A stretch of DNA of 64,000 bases, from NCBI GenBank assembly GCA_028691535.1, contig JAQUZB010000001.1, positions 62,001-126,000 of the forward strand, written 5' to 3'. This document shows, piece after piece, positions 12,523-24,413 of the stretch (within the stretch, counting starts at the first letter, position 1; each line of letters begins with the position of its first letter). Origin of the DNA: Candidatus Altimarinota bacterium. Its GTDB lineage: Bacteria; Patescibacteriota; Gracilibacteria; BD1-5; UBA6164. The position numbers were made by a program, and so were the translations under genes. Under the pieces are notes generated by a model. That model was not told the origin of the DNA. It did no database searches and saw only the letters and a list, made by a program, of their open reading frames with translations.

Positions 12523-12600
12523 TTTTATTAAAAATAATTTATACATATTTTATATTTATAATTTTACTAATTTTATATAATTTATCAATAATTTTTATTT

Positions 12601-12628
12601 TTGACAATTGTATTATTTTTTTTACTAT
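12601..12628 (+). promoter_or_regulatory. Promoter of lipoprotein gene at 12659
   Basis: TTGACA (12601-12606), 16-base spacer, TACTAT (12623-12628), 30 bases before the start codon. Confidence 0.5.
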
Positions 12629-12658
12629 TATTATAGTTTAATTTTAATTTATATATTT

Positions 12659-13132
12659 ATGAAATCTATTTTTACATTTATATTAATTTGTTTTTTTATA
12701 ATTACTGGTTGTTGAGTTAATTGAACTAAAACACTTGAGTCTACACAAGGTTTTTCTATAACTTATCCATCAAGTTTTTCTACAGGTGAAGATACATCAG
12801 ATTGAATCGCTCTTTTAGAAAAATGAACTAATGCAATAATTGTAATAAACAAGACATTTATTGCAGAAAATAAAACTGATGACGAAATTATAAAATTTTA
12901 TAGTGAGAATTCTACTCTAGATTGATCATGAGAATTTATTATAGATTGAAAAAAATGAGCATTTGTAGAATTTACTAATAAGTATTGAAAAATATGAAAG
13001 TATCATAAAGACATATGGTTAAATGATTGAACAAATATGTATGGTATTGCATGTACAGTTAAAGAAGAAGAAAAAGAAAGAATACAAAAAATATGTGATA
13101 ATATTGGTAAATCTCTTGTTATAAATCAATAA
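12659..13132 (+). CDS. Small lipoprotein, PsbP/DcrB-like candidate
   Basis: 157 residues. The N-terminus is a lipoprotein signal: Lys at position 2, a hydrophobic run and the lipobox ITGC. The mature part reads TLESTQGFSITYPSSFS followed by alternating beta strands and a Lys-rich C-terminal helix. The pattern of a short F-S-I-x-Y-P opening strand is seen in small secreted PsbP/DcrB-type folds, but the similarity is weak and no function is claimed. It has its own TTGACA promoter and a strong terminator, so it is a single-gene unit. Confidence 0.75.
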
Positions 13133-13136
13133 AAAT

Positions 13137-13175
13137 AAAAAAATACCTTATTTATTAAGATAAGGTATTTTTTTT
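13137..13175. terminator. Shared terminator
   Basis: Hairpin with arms 13141-13151 and 13160-13170 (AATACCTTAT pairing with its complement), A-run left and T-run right. Serves the lipoprotein gene and the convergent HELGH protein, whose stop (13148-13150) lies in the left arm. Confidence 0.8.
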
Positions 13176-13720
13176 GTATAAGCATTTTTATGTATATAAA
13201 ATCACCATAATATTGCAATTATCATTAGTAACATTCATATATAATGAATTATAATACCAAATAAAAAATCATAATCAAGAAGCCCCATCATTGTTAAAAG
13301 ATTTCACCAATCGTGTGCTTCTTTACCAAGTCATCAAATAAGTGGAAGTGAACGTTCAGAAGCATCAGAAATATAAAGTGCTATATCTGTTAAATTTTGT
13401 CATAACCACCATAGTCAAATACTTGCTCCAAATGGATTATATTCTTTGAATAAAAAATATAATATTATAATTATAGGAACTAAGCATTGTAATATACTTC
13501 AACCAAGAATTGTAATGAATTTACCAAATGGATAAAATAGTAAATGTCATAATTCATGAATTACAAGATTTGAAGAATGAATATAATGATTCATTACATC
13601 TTTATTTATTCCAAATGAAAAAAATCTTAATGAATAATATATAAGAAAAACCCAAAAAATGACTCTTATAAATGAATATTCATCTTTTCATTTAGGTGGA
13701 AATATTATTTCTTTAAACAT
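13148..13720 (-). CDS. HELGH-motif integral membrane protein (M50-like)
   Basis: A 190-residue membrane protein with five or six hydrophobic helices. Helix 2 contains SNLVIHELGHLLFYPFG, a perfect HEXXH zinc signature embedded in a membrane segment as in M50 site-2 proteases, and the next helices hold LGGSILQCLVPII. No NPDG or LDGGR segment is evident, so the third zinc ligand must come from elsewhere, perhaps the HDWGN segment near 145. There is no PDZ domain. It could be a minimal membrane metalloprotease or a catalytically altered relative. It is distinct from the rseP gene at the start of the window. It ends within a shared terminator. Confidence 0.65.
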
Positions 13721-13786
13721 ATTTAAATTTATAAAGTTTCTAAAAATAATCACAATTTTAAATTTATGGAAAATAACTAATTATAT

Positions 13787-15118
13787 TTAAGTAGTTTTTA
13801 TTTTATATCTAAGATTATCAACATCTCATGCTCACATAAGAATTATAATAGCATCTTTATTTTTACTATCAAATTCTTCTATAAGTTTTAAAGTATTATC
13901 AAATCATTTTCAATCGACTTTATTTTTGTGATTTATTTTTGAAACCAATACTTCAGAATTTATTTTTTTCTTATCTTCTTCACTATCTCTAGATTCATAT
14001 ATGTTTGGTATAACAAGATAATCTGTATTTGAAAAACTGTCTACAAATCAGTCCAATAATTCAAGAGTTCTATTATATTGATGTGGTTGAAAAACTGTCA
14101 TTACTTGTCTATTATAATACTTTGTCTTTATTGCCTCAAGTGTCAATTTTATCTCTGTTGGATGATGTCAATAATCACTTATTACAGTATTTCAATTAAT
14201 TGTCTTTCATAAATTTTCCATCCTTCTCCATACTCAATTATAATTTTTATAAGTGCCTATTATTATATTTTCGCTTATATTACATAATTTTCATAGTATA
14301 TATGTAAGTTTAGCATCATAGACAATATGTTGTCATGGTATTTTTAATTCTATTTCTGGGAAAAATATCTCTTGTCAATCTTGTGAATAATAATCTTTAT
14401 AGACAAGTATATATTTTATATCTTGTCTAAGTCAAACTAATGTCAAACTATTTTTTTCTTGTCAATCAATTATTACATAACCACCAGTTTTTACATTGTC
14501 TATTAACTGTCTATATGCTAAGATATAATCTTTTAAATCTTTATAATAATCAAGATGATCAATTTCTATATTTGTAATAATTGCAATATCTGGTTTATAT
14601 TTTAAAAAACTTCTTTTATATTCACAAGCTTCAATTATAAAATATTCATCACTATTTTTATTATTATTTCTATGAAAGAAATTTTTACCATCAAATTCTT
14701 TTAATAAAGTTCAAACTACACTAGTTATATTTTTATCACTATTTTTAAAAATTATAGAAGCAAGGGAAGTTGTTGTAGATTTTCAATGTGTTCAAGAAAT
14801 AGTAATTAATTTTTTACTATTTGCTATATTTGCCAGAGATTCTGGATAAGTTAAAATTTCTGCATTAGTAGTTTTTGCTTTTTTTAGTTCACTTTGATTT
14901 TCTGGAATTGCTTCTGTATATATTATTTTTTCAAAACTATTATCTATAAAATCTGGTCTTTCTCAGATAATTATATCAATTCATTCACTTATTAATTTAT
15001 GAATTAATTCACTATCGTATTTATCACTTCAAAAAACCTTGTATCAAAGTTCATTGTAATATCTAGCTATTGCTGATATTCATATTCATCATATTCAAAT
15101 TAAGTATATTTTTTTCAT
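13787..15118 (-). CDS. murC: UDP-N-acetylmuramate--L-alanine ligase
   Basis: MurC adds L-Ala to UDP-MurNAc, the first peptide step of peptidoglycan synthesis, in the cytoplasm. The N-terminus MKKIYLIGIGGIGISAIA is the Rossmann-like UDP-binding loop; GTHGKSTT at residues 109-116 is the ATP-binding loop; [10 protein letters not shown] and [11 protein letters not shown] are the Mg/ATP and substrate segments; GVWRRME and DYGHHPTE mark the C-terminal domain. Length 443 is normal. It begins 1 base after the pth stop (TAA then TATG), so pth-murC is an operon. It shows the organism makes its own wall precursors. Confidence 0.95.
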
Positions 15119-15119
15119 A

Positions 15120-15644
15120 TTAAAACCTTTCTATTAATAAATTATTTGTATTTTTAAAAACTTCATTTTCTAAATCAATTAATTCTTCTTCATTGAATTT
15201 AGATAAAACCCAATCACTTACTTCAAATCTACTATCAAAACCAATTCAAATTTTGATTCTTTTAAACTTATCTCAAAAATGAGATATTATACTTTTTATT
15301 CAATTATGTCATCAAGCACTTCAAGTTTCTCTAAATCTTATCTTAGAAAAATCCATACTTAAATCATCATATATAACTAAAAAATCATTTATATCTACTT
15401 TATAAAAATTGCAAATTAATACTAAACTTTCTCAACTTAGATTCATAAAAGTTTGTGGTTTTATAAGTAGAGTTTTTTCTCACTTATATAATCATGTACT
15501 TATTTCAGCTTTAAATTTAGATTCAAAACTAAAATCACTAAATTTGTTTATTTTTTTAAAGTAGTCTAAAAACATAAATCAAACGTTGTGTTTTGTAATA
15601 TTATATGCATTTCAAGGGTTTCAAAGTCAGATTATTAGTTTCAT
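15120..15644 (-). CDS. pth: Peptidyl-tRNA hydrolase
   Basis: Pth frees tRNA from peptidyl-tRNA that drops off the ribosome. The 174-residue protein starts MKLIIGLGNPGNAYNITKHN, with the family opening GLGNPG and catalytic His-19, and continues with KPQTFMNLSGES, YDDLSMDFSKIRF and GSAGGHNGIKSII, all signature segments of bacterial Pth. Length matches the family (about 180-190), slightly short at the C-terminus. Its stop is separated from the murC start by a single base, so translational coupling is likely. Confidence 0.95.
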
Positions 15645-15756
15645 ATGAATAATTATTTTCTAAATTTTTTAAATTATAATTAAAAAAAAATAAAAATAAA
15701 CTTTTAAAGTAGCTTTTATTTTTTATAATAAAATTGTTAGAATTAATTACATAGTT

Positions 15757-16686
15757 ATGAGACTAGAAAAAGTATTAGATTTATTAAAACAAAAAGATAA
15801 TAAAAAAGATATTTTAGAACATTTGTGAATTAAATTTAGAACAGATTATGATAATCAAGATTATTATAAGAATAAAATGCACTCTATGCATATATGAAAT
15901 TATTTTATTTCAGATTTAGATGGTACATTTTTTAGATGAGTTTTACAAAAGGAAGCATTTACAGTTTTTGTTAAGTTTGTTAAAAAACATAATTATTTAG
16001 ATCTAAATATAGATGATTATTATTCTTTTTTAAAAGATTTGGAATTCTTTAATAAATTAGAGAAAAAAGCATACAATAAAGAAATAGAATTTTTTGAATA
16101 TTTAAATGCATGAATTTATTTACTTTTAAAACATAAAAATTTAGTTGATTGGAATTGATACTTAAATTTCATGAGATATAGTTTTAAAGTTAAGGAAAAA
16201 ATAAATCCTTTTAGATTTAGTTTTTCAAAAATGAAAGAAGTTTTATTGTCTGGTTGAAATTTTTTATTTGTTTCTGGTGCTCCAAATTTCATTTTTGATA
16301 TATATTTAGATTTATTAAAAGAATATGTTTCTAAAAATATAGGTGATTCTTATGCAAACAATGTATTTTGATTTTGAAGTAATGTTTTTATGGATTGTAA
16401 TGATTATACTCCATTGTGGTGAAGAGATCATAAAAAAACATTTATAAACATACTTCGTGAAAAAAAGATTATAAATCAAACTATTTGATGAATGTGAGAT
16501 ACTTCTAGTGATTTTTGAATAAGTTATGCTTTAGATAATGGAAATAAATTTTATTTTGTTAATCCAGAAAAAAAAGTAGTTGATAATTTCGAAAATTTTA
16601 AAATAGATTCAATAGATTATATGTTATTAATAGAAAGAAAAGATTTGATTTTCAGTATAAAAAAAGAAGATATTAATTTTATTTAA
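15757..16686 (+). CDS. HAD-superfamily hydrolase
   Basis: 309 residues. HAD motif I is ISDLDGTFF (residues about 52-60), motif II is FVSGAP, and motif IV is GGMGDTSSDFGIS, giving the nucleophile Asp, the general Asp two residues later and the two acidic metal ligands. A helical cap of about 110 residues lies between motifs I and II, as in phosphoserine-phosphatase-like C1 HADs. The substrate is not evident; the remainder is Lys/Phe-rich. A hydrophobic signal is absent, so it is cytoplasmic. It is not close in sequence to the two paralogous HAD genes elsewhere in the window. Confidence 0.78.
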
Positions 16687-16700
16687 TATCTTCTTTTTTT
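16659..16700. terminator. Shared terminator
   Basis: 18-bp inverted repeat (16659-16676 against 16683-16700, loop of six) between the HAD gene and the convergent Xer gene, whose stop begins at 16702. Confidence 0.8.
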
Positions 16701-17620
16701 TATTTAAAAAATTTAGAATGAACATCTTTTAATTTTTTATTTGTAACATGAGTGTAAACTTGAGTTGTTGTTATACTTGCATGTCATAGCATTTCTTGAA
16801 TTGCTCTTAAATCAGCTCAATTACTAAGTAGAGTAGTTGCAAAACTATGTCTTAGAGTATGTGCTGATATATCTTTTAAAATATAAGCTTTTAGAGCATA
16901 TTTTTTAACCATATTTGTAATAAAAAACCTAGTTAATCTAACACTTTCATTATCTAAACTACTTATATCATCTTTTTTAGTATTGTGTCTTATAAAAAGA
17001 GGAGATAGTGAATCAGTTCTTTTTTCTAAATAATTTCAAATTAATTTTGCAGCATTTTTTGTAAGATAAACTACTCTTACTTTTCTTCATTTTCATCTTA
17101 CTGCAAATTCTCTTCTATTTAAATTTATGTCAGATATATTTAGATTCGTAAGTTCAGAAATTCTCAGCCCTGTTGAATAAATACACTCCATTATTGCTAA
17201 ATCTCTAGTTCAAATTATAGTACTTATGTTAGGTGAACTAAAAAGTCTTTCCAATTCTTCTGGATTTAAAAATTCTACATGTCTGTCTTCAGCTTTTATT
17301 AAATCAATTGCAGTTGCACTTAAACTTTTAAATCATTTTTTTTCTAGAAATTTCAAAAAACTTCTTATAGTTATCATATATGCATTAGCAGTTTTTATAG
17401 AAATAGTTCTTCTTTTTTCATATAAATAGCTTCTAAATCACTCTGTATTATCTAAGTTTATGTCTTCAATTTCAAAAGTATCTAAATTTTTAAATTTTTC
17501 ATCAATATATTCACTAAATTTTCTTAGATGTCTATCATATTGTTCTACTGTTTTAGGAGATTTATTTTTTATAACTTCTAAATAATTAAGAAATTTTAAA
17601 TGTGCTTCTTTTAATAACAT
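16700..17620 (-). CDS. xerD: Tyrosine recombinase, XerC/XerD type
   Basis: Site-specific recombinase resolving chromosome dimers. The 306-residue protein has an N-terminal SAM-like DNA-binding domain (LKFLNYLEVIKNKSPKTVEQY) and a catalytic domain with the full set: Arg in TGLRISELTNL, Lys in RGKGRKVRVV, His-x-x-Arg in AHTLRHSFAT, His in LGHASITTTQ and the nucleophile Tyr in TQVYTHV. Length is exactly that of XerC/D (about 300). Nothing mobile is beside it, which argues for the housekeeping chromosome-resolution role rather than an integrase. XerC versus XerD versus a single Xer cannot be decided here. Confidence 0.9.
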
Positions 17621-17745
17621 ATATGTATAAAATAATAAATATTATGTTAAGTATTATACATCTAAAATATTTTTTTTCAAATAAAGTTTGAATTATTATA
17701 TAAAATTAATAAGATATAATATTATTAATTTTTAATTATATATAA

Positions 17746-17928
17746 ATGAGTGAAAAACCTGGGTGATGATGACTATATAAAAGCTATATTCCTACTAATT
17801 TAGATGATAAACTAAAAGAAAATAGGCCAAATAATTGAGAAAAACAAACATGATGGAGATTATGACATACTGTGGCAGAAGTAGAAGCAATATTAAAAAA
17901 AGAAAGAGAACAAAAAAATAGATTTTAA
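17746..17928 (+). CDS. Small 60-residue protein, unknown
   Basis: A short frame with the sequence features of a real gene: it uses UGA for Gly (a run of four glycines at residues 6-9, three coded UGA), begins at ATG after an AT-rich leader, and its stop lies inside a perfect terminator. The protein is hydrophilic, with YIPTNLDDKLKENRP in the middle and a Lys/Glu-rich C-terminal helix. No signal peptide or membrane helix. It is not recognised; nothing nearby suggests a role. Confidence 0.6.
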
Positions 17929-17941
17929 AATCTATTTTTTT
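17912..17941. terminator. Terminator between 60-residue gene and map
   Basis: Perfect 15-bp inverted repeat with no loop, with A and T runs; includes the small gene's stop (17926-17928) and touches the map stop (17941-17943). Confidence 0.8.
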
Positions 17942-18684
17942 TAAATTATTATTTCAGGTTCTCATTCTGTAATAAGGATAGTGTGTTCATATTGACAACC
18001 TAAACTGCCATCTTTGATATATATTTCCCAATCACCATCATCTTCTATTTCTCAGCTAGTTTCTCAAACAATTGGTTCAATAGCAAGAGTCATACCAGCT
18101 TTTAATTTAACTCATGATCAAGGATTTCAATAATTATATATATATGGTTTTTCATGAAGTTTTTTTCAAATAGCATGACCAGTTAAATCTTTTACAACTT
18201 TAAATCCTGCTTTTTCTATTTCATTTTGTATTGCAAATCATATATCTCAAGTAGTATTTCATACTCTTGCAGCTTTTATTCAAGCATAAAGAGCTGCTTT
18301 ATTTGCTTCTATAAGTTTAGCTCAAATAGTATTTTTTTCATCTCAACCTATTATAACAGAAAATGCGGCATCAGTATTTATACCAAATTGCTTATCTTTT
18401 ATTCAAAAATCAAAAGTTACTAAATCTCCATCTTTGAAAACTACTCACTTTCTAGCTCTTCAATGAACAACTACATTATTTATACTTATACATATATTAT
18501 CTGGAAAATCATAAACTCATTTAAATCAACAAAGTACATTGTGGTCCTTTGCAATTTTTGAGCATAAGTCATTTATTTCTATAGCAGTAGTTCAATCTTT
18601 TACTATTTTTCTTATCTCATCAAAGACTTTTTTGTGCACTTTTGCATTTTGTCTCATTATATTTAATTCATCTTTATTTAACAT
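17941..18684 (-). CDS. map: Methionine aminopeptidase, type I
   Basis: Removes the N-terminal Met from new proteins using two metal ions. The 247-residue protein has VVHGRARKG with the substrate-binding His, DLVTFDFGIKDKQFG and NTDAAFS with the two metal Asps, DLTGHAIGKKLHEKP with the metal His, MTLAIEPIVGE with the metal Glu, and the last Glu in YEHTILITEGEPEII. Order and length are those of type Ia enzymes without an N-terminal extension. The gene is usually near secY/infA; here it stands alone, beside a terminator and upstream of no obvious partner. Confidence 0.95.
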
Positions 18685-18699
18685 TTTTTTTATTAGTTA

Positions 18700-19986
18700 T
18701 TAATTACATTTTCAACAATCTCATTTTCAAGAATCTTGTTGTTTACATACATTAACTGAATTAGGACATATTCACTCAAGTGTGTTTATAGAATTTGATA
18801 AGTCAAAATGTACATTTAAAATTCTACTTCTTAAATTAGCAGTATTTGTTTCAGAATCTGCACTTAAATTTAATAATTCTAAATATTGTTTATCTATATC
18901 TTCTTTTATTTTATTTGTATCTGTAGAATTTTTTTGAGCACTAATTGTAGATTCTATACTAATTGAATCTCATGTTTTTTTCTTAAAAAAATCTCATATA
19001 ACCTCATTTTTAAAGGCTCTTAATTTTTTTTCTAATTTTACTCTTGTATTATTAAATGTATTTTTAATAAAATTATTATCTTTAGAAAGTCATTCACTAT
19101 TGTATTTTTCAAGCGAATTAAGCATATTTGATTGAGAATCTCAACTTATTCATTGTTTAGAGAGTTCATTTTTTAATACTCTTTTTTCAGTATCACTATA
19201 TTTTTCATTTGTAGTATCATTTCATAACATTAAATCAATAGCATCTTTCCATTTTTGAATTCAATCTTTTCATTCTTTATTTAATTCTCATATTTCTTGT
19301 ATTTTTGTTGATATTGTATCAAAAAATCATCATTTTTCTTCACTACATTTACTATATGCTACTATACCATAATTTGTTTGTATTTCTGCTTCGAAATTAT
19401 TATTTATTAGAGTTAGTTTAGTTGGATTTTTATATATTTCTCAAATTACAGCATTTCTAAATAAATCCATAATAGCTTCATTGTTTGCTGTAAGTTTTCA
19501 TATAATTTCAGCAGCTGTCATTTCTTCAGTAAAGTCACAATTTACTGTTATATCTTTACAAATATTTTTTATAACTAGTTCAGATTTTCAATTTTTTACT
19601 ATTTGATCAAGATAATATTTTATTCATTTTCATTCACTTTCAATTAATTTATAATCTCTTTTAACTTCTTTTGGAACTTCATTTGATATAGGAAAAGTTG
19701 CAAAATAGCTAAAATATGAATAATAAGAATCAAAATTGAATATTTGATTGTATATTTTTAGTCAACTACTCTTAGTCTTATTGTATTCATCATCTATATT
19801 TTTTGATAAACTTTCTTTTGTAGTATCTTCACTTAATTGACTAGAAATAGTTTTAATTATTTTTCTATTATTTTCAATATACTCTAATAAAGCAGGAGAT
19901 GATTTATCTTTTATCACACAGCCTGCAGCATAGGTATTATTTATAATAGTTATAAATACAAAAAATGTAATTATGATTTTTTTCAT
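18700..19986 (-). CDS. Secreted 428-residue protein, unknown
   Basis: Not recognised. It starts with a clear signal peptide (MKKIIITFFVFITIINNTYA, cleavage after A-x-A-like NTYA, then AGC). The mature protein is helical and Lys/Glu/Asn-rich with several Trp and scattered Cys (VNCDFTEE, YSKCSEE, a C-terminal cluster with four Cys in about 17 residues ending CGKCN). The Cys cluster may bind metal or form disulphides. Its ATG immediately follows the stop of the upstream secreted gene (TAAATG), so the two are translated from one message. A paired surface or secreted function is inferred from this coupling. Confidence 0.7.
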
Positions 19987-21576
19987 TTAATTGTTAGTAC
20001 TGTTAGGAATCTTTAACATATTTTTAACTATTTTATCAAGATTTATAATATAATCTTTTATTCATCAATTAAATCATTCAATTTCCTTAAATTGAGTTTC
20101 AAAGTTATCCATTATTCAAACTTTTGTTTCATTTTCAATTAATTTGTTCATTACTCATTGTTGTTCTATTTTTTGAGAACTATATTGATTGTAATCAGGA
20201 ATTCTTTCTAAAAATAATTGAGTAGGCATTAATCCAGAGTTTAAAGCAATTTGTTTATCTATATCAACTTTTTTAAATAATGATAAATCATTTCTTCTTT
20301 TATATTCTAATCAATATGATTCATAATAAAATTTTAATTGATTTTCAGTAGCATAAATTCAATCATCTTTTTTATCTTTTTTTTCTATATTTAAGATAGG
20401 TACTGGTTTTTTTGTTACTTGTATTCAAATATGAAATATGTCAGCTAAATTTAAATCTTTTAATCATAATTCAAAATTATTTACTGTCATTTTAGATCAA
20501 ACAAGAGAAGTATTTGTAAACTTTTTCAGATGTTCATTTGATCTATTTATTAGATATTCTATAGTTATATCTTGGAATCATCATCAAAGTAGATTATGAT
20601 TATATGTTATAAATTGTATATCTATACAAAAAAAACTTTGGCAAGGAAGCACATTATTATCAGTTACTTTTTCATAATCACTTTTTGGGTCATTTATAGC
20701 ATTTGCTGCTAATATAGCTTTATTATTTGTTCATGAATTTGATAAAGACCCTGTGTTTGAAGGGGTAATATTTAAATTTGTATTATTTAATTTAACATCA
20801 GAATTCAAAAAATTTAAACTATTTTCATTTAATCATGAATTACTATTATCCACACTACAAAGGTATTCACTATAAACACTATTTGAATTTATACTTGTGT
20901 AAGTTTTTAAATTATTAAATTCATTATTTGAGTTATTTTTTAGATTTACTGTATTGTAGTAACTAATTTCTGTTTTATTATTTTTATCTGATTCTCAAAG
21001 TAGATTTAATACTTCTGCATCTAAATTCATATCAGTATTTCATTCATATACAGTTGAATCTTCCATAAAGATTATAGAATCTATATCTTTTAGGTCTTTT
21101 ATTAAATCAAATGGAGCATTTCACTCTACTCAATCAGAATAAATTCAAGTACTTCATAAATTAAAGATTTGACTTGTTTTTTCAGCTGCTTTATTTTTAT
21201 ATTCTTCATCTATTTTTCTAACTGCATCAATTATAGAAGTTAATGTATTATTATTTAATGATCAATTTTCCATGCATGACGAATCAATTTTTTTGATTAT
21301 TAATCATATATTTCAATTTTGAGTAATATAATTTATTTCTCAAACTGATAGGTTATCTTTTAAACAATTATTTCAGATTATTTTGTTTATCTTATCTCTT
21401 GTTCACTCTTTTCAAACTAAATCAATTTTATATAAATCTGTTTCCATCTTATCCATTGAATCGGCTATGCTACTATAAAAACCTTTTCAATTTAAATCAA
21501 CTCAAAAAGCAAAAATTGTTTTTGAGTTTAGAAGGAAACTTATAATCAAAAATAATATAAAAATTATTTTTTTCAT
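19987..21576 (-). CDS. Secreted 529-residue protein, unknown
   Basis: Not recognised. A signal peptide (MKKIIFILFLIISFLLNSKTIFA) precedes a mature Asn/Ser-rich protein. Cys residues occur singly (NNCLKDN, SSCMENG, YLCSVDN) with a closer pair in PCQSFFCIDIQF, a segment followed by a hydrophobic strand and YNHNLLGGGFQDITIEYL. A long Asn/Ser/Thr-rich low-complexity stretch sits around 220-290. The C-terminus is helical. It directly precedes, with no gap, the 428-residue secreted protein. The two may form a secreted or surface assembly; the sequence gives no enzyme motif. Confidence 0.7.
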
Positions 21577-21636
21577 CAAAATAGGTTGTAAATAGTTATT
21601 CAAAAAAATTATATATAAAAAATATTTTTTATCAAC

Positions 21637-21666
21637 AAAAAAGCTTGTTTTTAAGCAAGCTTTTTT
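21637..21666 (-). terminator. Hairpin between clpC and the secreted gene pair
   Basis: 11-bp arms (AAAAAAGCTTG, 21637-21647, against 21656-21666) with an 8-base loop. It follows the clpC stop on the minus strand and precedes the secreted operon, so it should end clpC transcription. Confidence 0.75.
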
Positions 21667-21672
21667 GGATTT

Positions 21673-24249
21673 TTATTTTATATTTAATTTATCTTTTTCT
21701 ATTACTAATTCAAAAATATTAGAATGATTAGAATTAATTATTTTTTCAGCAATCAAATCTTCTATATTATCAATTATATATCTTCTTACTTCTCTAGCTC
21801 AGAAGTCAGGATTATACACAGTTTTTGTTATAAAATTAACTACTTTTAAATCATATTTAATTGAAAAATTTTTCTTTGCTAATCTAGTTTCTAAATCTTT
21901 TAATCAAATAGTAACTATTTTTTTAATTTGATTTTTATCAAGAGGATTAAAAACAATTATTTTATCAATTCTATTTATAAATTCTGGAGAAAAATAATCA
22001 GTTAAATTAGCTTTTATATTTTCAGCAGCTTTCTTATAATCAGCTATAACTTTAACTTCGTCACTTTCTTTTATATCAAATCAAATAGTTGCGGCTTTTT
22101 TTGTAAATTCTTCTTGACCAATATTACTAGTCATAACTATAATTGTATTTTTAAAATTTACTTTTTTACCTCTATTATCTGTTAAAACTCATTCTTCTAA
22201 TATTTGTAAAAGTAAGTTGTAAACTTCAAAATCTCATTTTTCAATTTCATCAAAAAGTATAACACTATATGGTTTTTTTCTTACTTTTTCAGTTAGCATT
22301 CAACCTTCTTCATATCATACATATCAAGCGTTTGAACCTATAAGTTTATTTACAGAAGTTTTATCTGAAAATTCACTCATATCTATCTTGATAAGTGCAT
22401 CTTTATCATCATAATAATATTTTGCTAAAACTTTTACAAGTTCAGTTTTTCAAACTCAAGTTGGCCCTAGAAATAAGAAACTTCAAAGTGGTCTATTTGG
22501 ATTTCAAATTCCTGCCTTACTTCTCATAATTGATTTTATAACTGAAGTTACAGCATCTTCTTGTCAAACTATATCGTTTTTAATATTTTTACTTAAATCT
22601 TTTAATTTTTGAATTTCATTTTTACTCAAACTAGAAATAGGAATTCAAGTTGCAATACTAAGTATTTTTTGAACATCACTACTATCAACATTCATTCTTT
22701 TTTCTTTTGGAACTTGAAATTTTTGTTTAAGTTCTGAAATTTTTTGTTCTAATTCTAATTGAGTTTCTTTTAATTTATAGGCTTTTTTATATTGTTGAGA
22801 AACAACTGCATCTTCAATCATTTTGTTGTTTTTTGCTATTCTTTCTCTCAATTTTTTAGTTTCACTTTCGTCAAAATTGTATTTCATTGATTTTAAACTA
22901 CAAGCTTCATCAATCAAATCTATAGCTTTATCTGGCAAATATCTATCTGTTATATATCTAGTAGATAATTCAACAGCTTCTTCAATAGCTTCATCACTTA
23001 TGTTTAAATTATGATAATTTTCAAAAGATTCTTTTAATCAACTTAAAATCAATTTTGCAGTTTTTCTATCTGGTTCTCAAACTGTAATTGGTTGAAATCT
23101 TCTCTCTAAAGCAGAATCTTTTTCTATGTATTTTTTATATTCATTGTAAGTTGTAGCTCAAATAACTCTTATTTTTCATCTACCCATTGCTGGTTTTAAG
23201 ATATTTGAAGCATCAAGAGATCCTTCTCCAGATCAAGCTCAAATTATAGTATGGATTTCATCTATAAATAAAATAATTTCATTTTCAACTTTAGAAGCTT
23301 CATCAATTACTTGTTTTATTCTAGATTCAAATTCTCATCTATATTTAGTTCAAGCGACTAGGGAAGACATATCAAGTGATAATACTCTTTTATCTTTCAT
23401 AGAAAATGGTACTTCTCAAGCGGCAATTCTAAGTGCTAATCATTCTGCAATTGCAGTTTTACCAACTCAAGGTTCTCAAATTAAAACAGGATTATTTTTT
23501 GTTTTTCTATTAAGTATAGAAATAAGTCTTTCAACTTCAGTATCTCTACCTATAATCTTGTCTATTTTTCAATCAATAGCATCTTTTGTTAAATCATTTG
23601 AAAAGAAATCTAAAGCAGGAGTTGTTGACTCTATTGCTTTGTTATTTTTTTGTTCTTTATTCATATCAAAAGGTGTAGAATCTTGATTTTGATTCATTAA
23701 ATTTTGTGAAATTGCTCAAAGAATTTTATTTATTGATTCTTCGTCTTTTATTTCAAATTCAGAGAGATCTCATTCTAAATCTATACCAGTTTTTACTCAA
23801 TCAATAGTTCATAGATTACTTAAATCTATGATATTTTTTTCTATGTCTTTTGGAGTTATTCCTATATAATCCAAGAAACTATTTATCCATGAATCATTTC
23901 TAAGAATTGATAATAAAAAATCTTCTATACTTGCTTTTTGTTTAGAAAAAGAAGCTGCAATTTTTACACTTCATAAAATAGCATTTTTTAATCTTGGACT
24001 CATCCCAGAATAAACACCTCTTCTTTTTTCTAATTTTTCATTAAAAATTCATTTGTTTATTATTTCAATTGTTAATTTTTCATTTATTCAATATAAATTA
24101 AAAATTTCTTTAACTCAGCCATTTGCAGTTTTAACAATTTCAATAAAAATATCTTCTATTGTTAATTCCTTTATTCAAATTTCTTTTACATTATTTTCAG
24201 CATTTATAAGTGCTTTTTTGTATCAATCAGAAAAATTGTTATAAGACAT
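21673..24249 (-). CDS. clpC: ATP-dependent Clp protease ATPase, ClpC/ClpB class
   Basis: Hexameric AAA+ unfoldase. An N-terminal double Clp repeat domain (about 1-145) is followed by a linker, AAA-1 with Walker A GEPGVGKTA near 258-266 and Walker [12 protein letters not shown], a middle coiled region of moderate length (about 440-540), and AAA-2 with Walker A GPTGVGKTE near 590 and [20 protein letters not shown]. The short middle domain and 858-residue length fit ClpC (about 810-850) at least as well as ClpB; the long ClpB coiled coil is lacking. A ClpP-binding loop could not be checked with confidence. No clpP or mcsAB is adjacent. Confidence 0.88.
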
Positions 24250-24305
24250 TTTTTTGTTTTGTTAATAATTAATTTATTGCAAAAATATTTATATTTTATA
24301 TAATT

Positions 24306-24332
24306 ATTATATCATAAAAAAAGTTAGCACAA
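24306..24332 (-). promoter_or_regulatory. Candidate clpC promoter
   Basis: On the minus strand TTGTGC (24332-24327), 15-base spacer, TATAAT (24311-24306) with an extended -10 TGA. It lies about 57 bases before the clpC start. No full CIRCE inverted repeat is present. Confidence 0.45.
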
Positions 24333-24413
24333 AGTTTTGTAGTTTATTTTATGTTAAAAACTATTAGACTTTTTGTTATAACGTTTTTTAGTTAATTTTT
24401 AACCAAAACAATT

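Noticed and set aside
16700-17620. Xer gene as part of a mobile element
   Set aside because: No attachment repeats, tRNA or cargo genes nearby; the protein looks like housekeeping XerC/D.
22823-23014. Short plus-strand frames opposite clpC
   Set aside because: They lie inside clpC with no start signals and show no conserved sequence.
24306-24332. CIRCE element in the clpC upstream region
   Set aside because: Only one half (TTAGCAC) is present; the matching GAGTGCTAA is missing.
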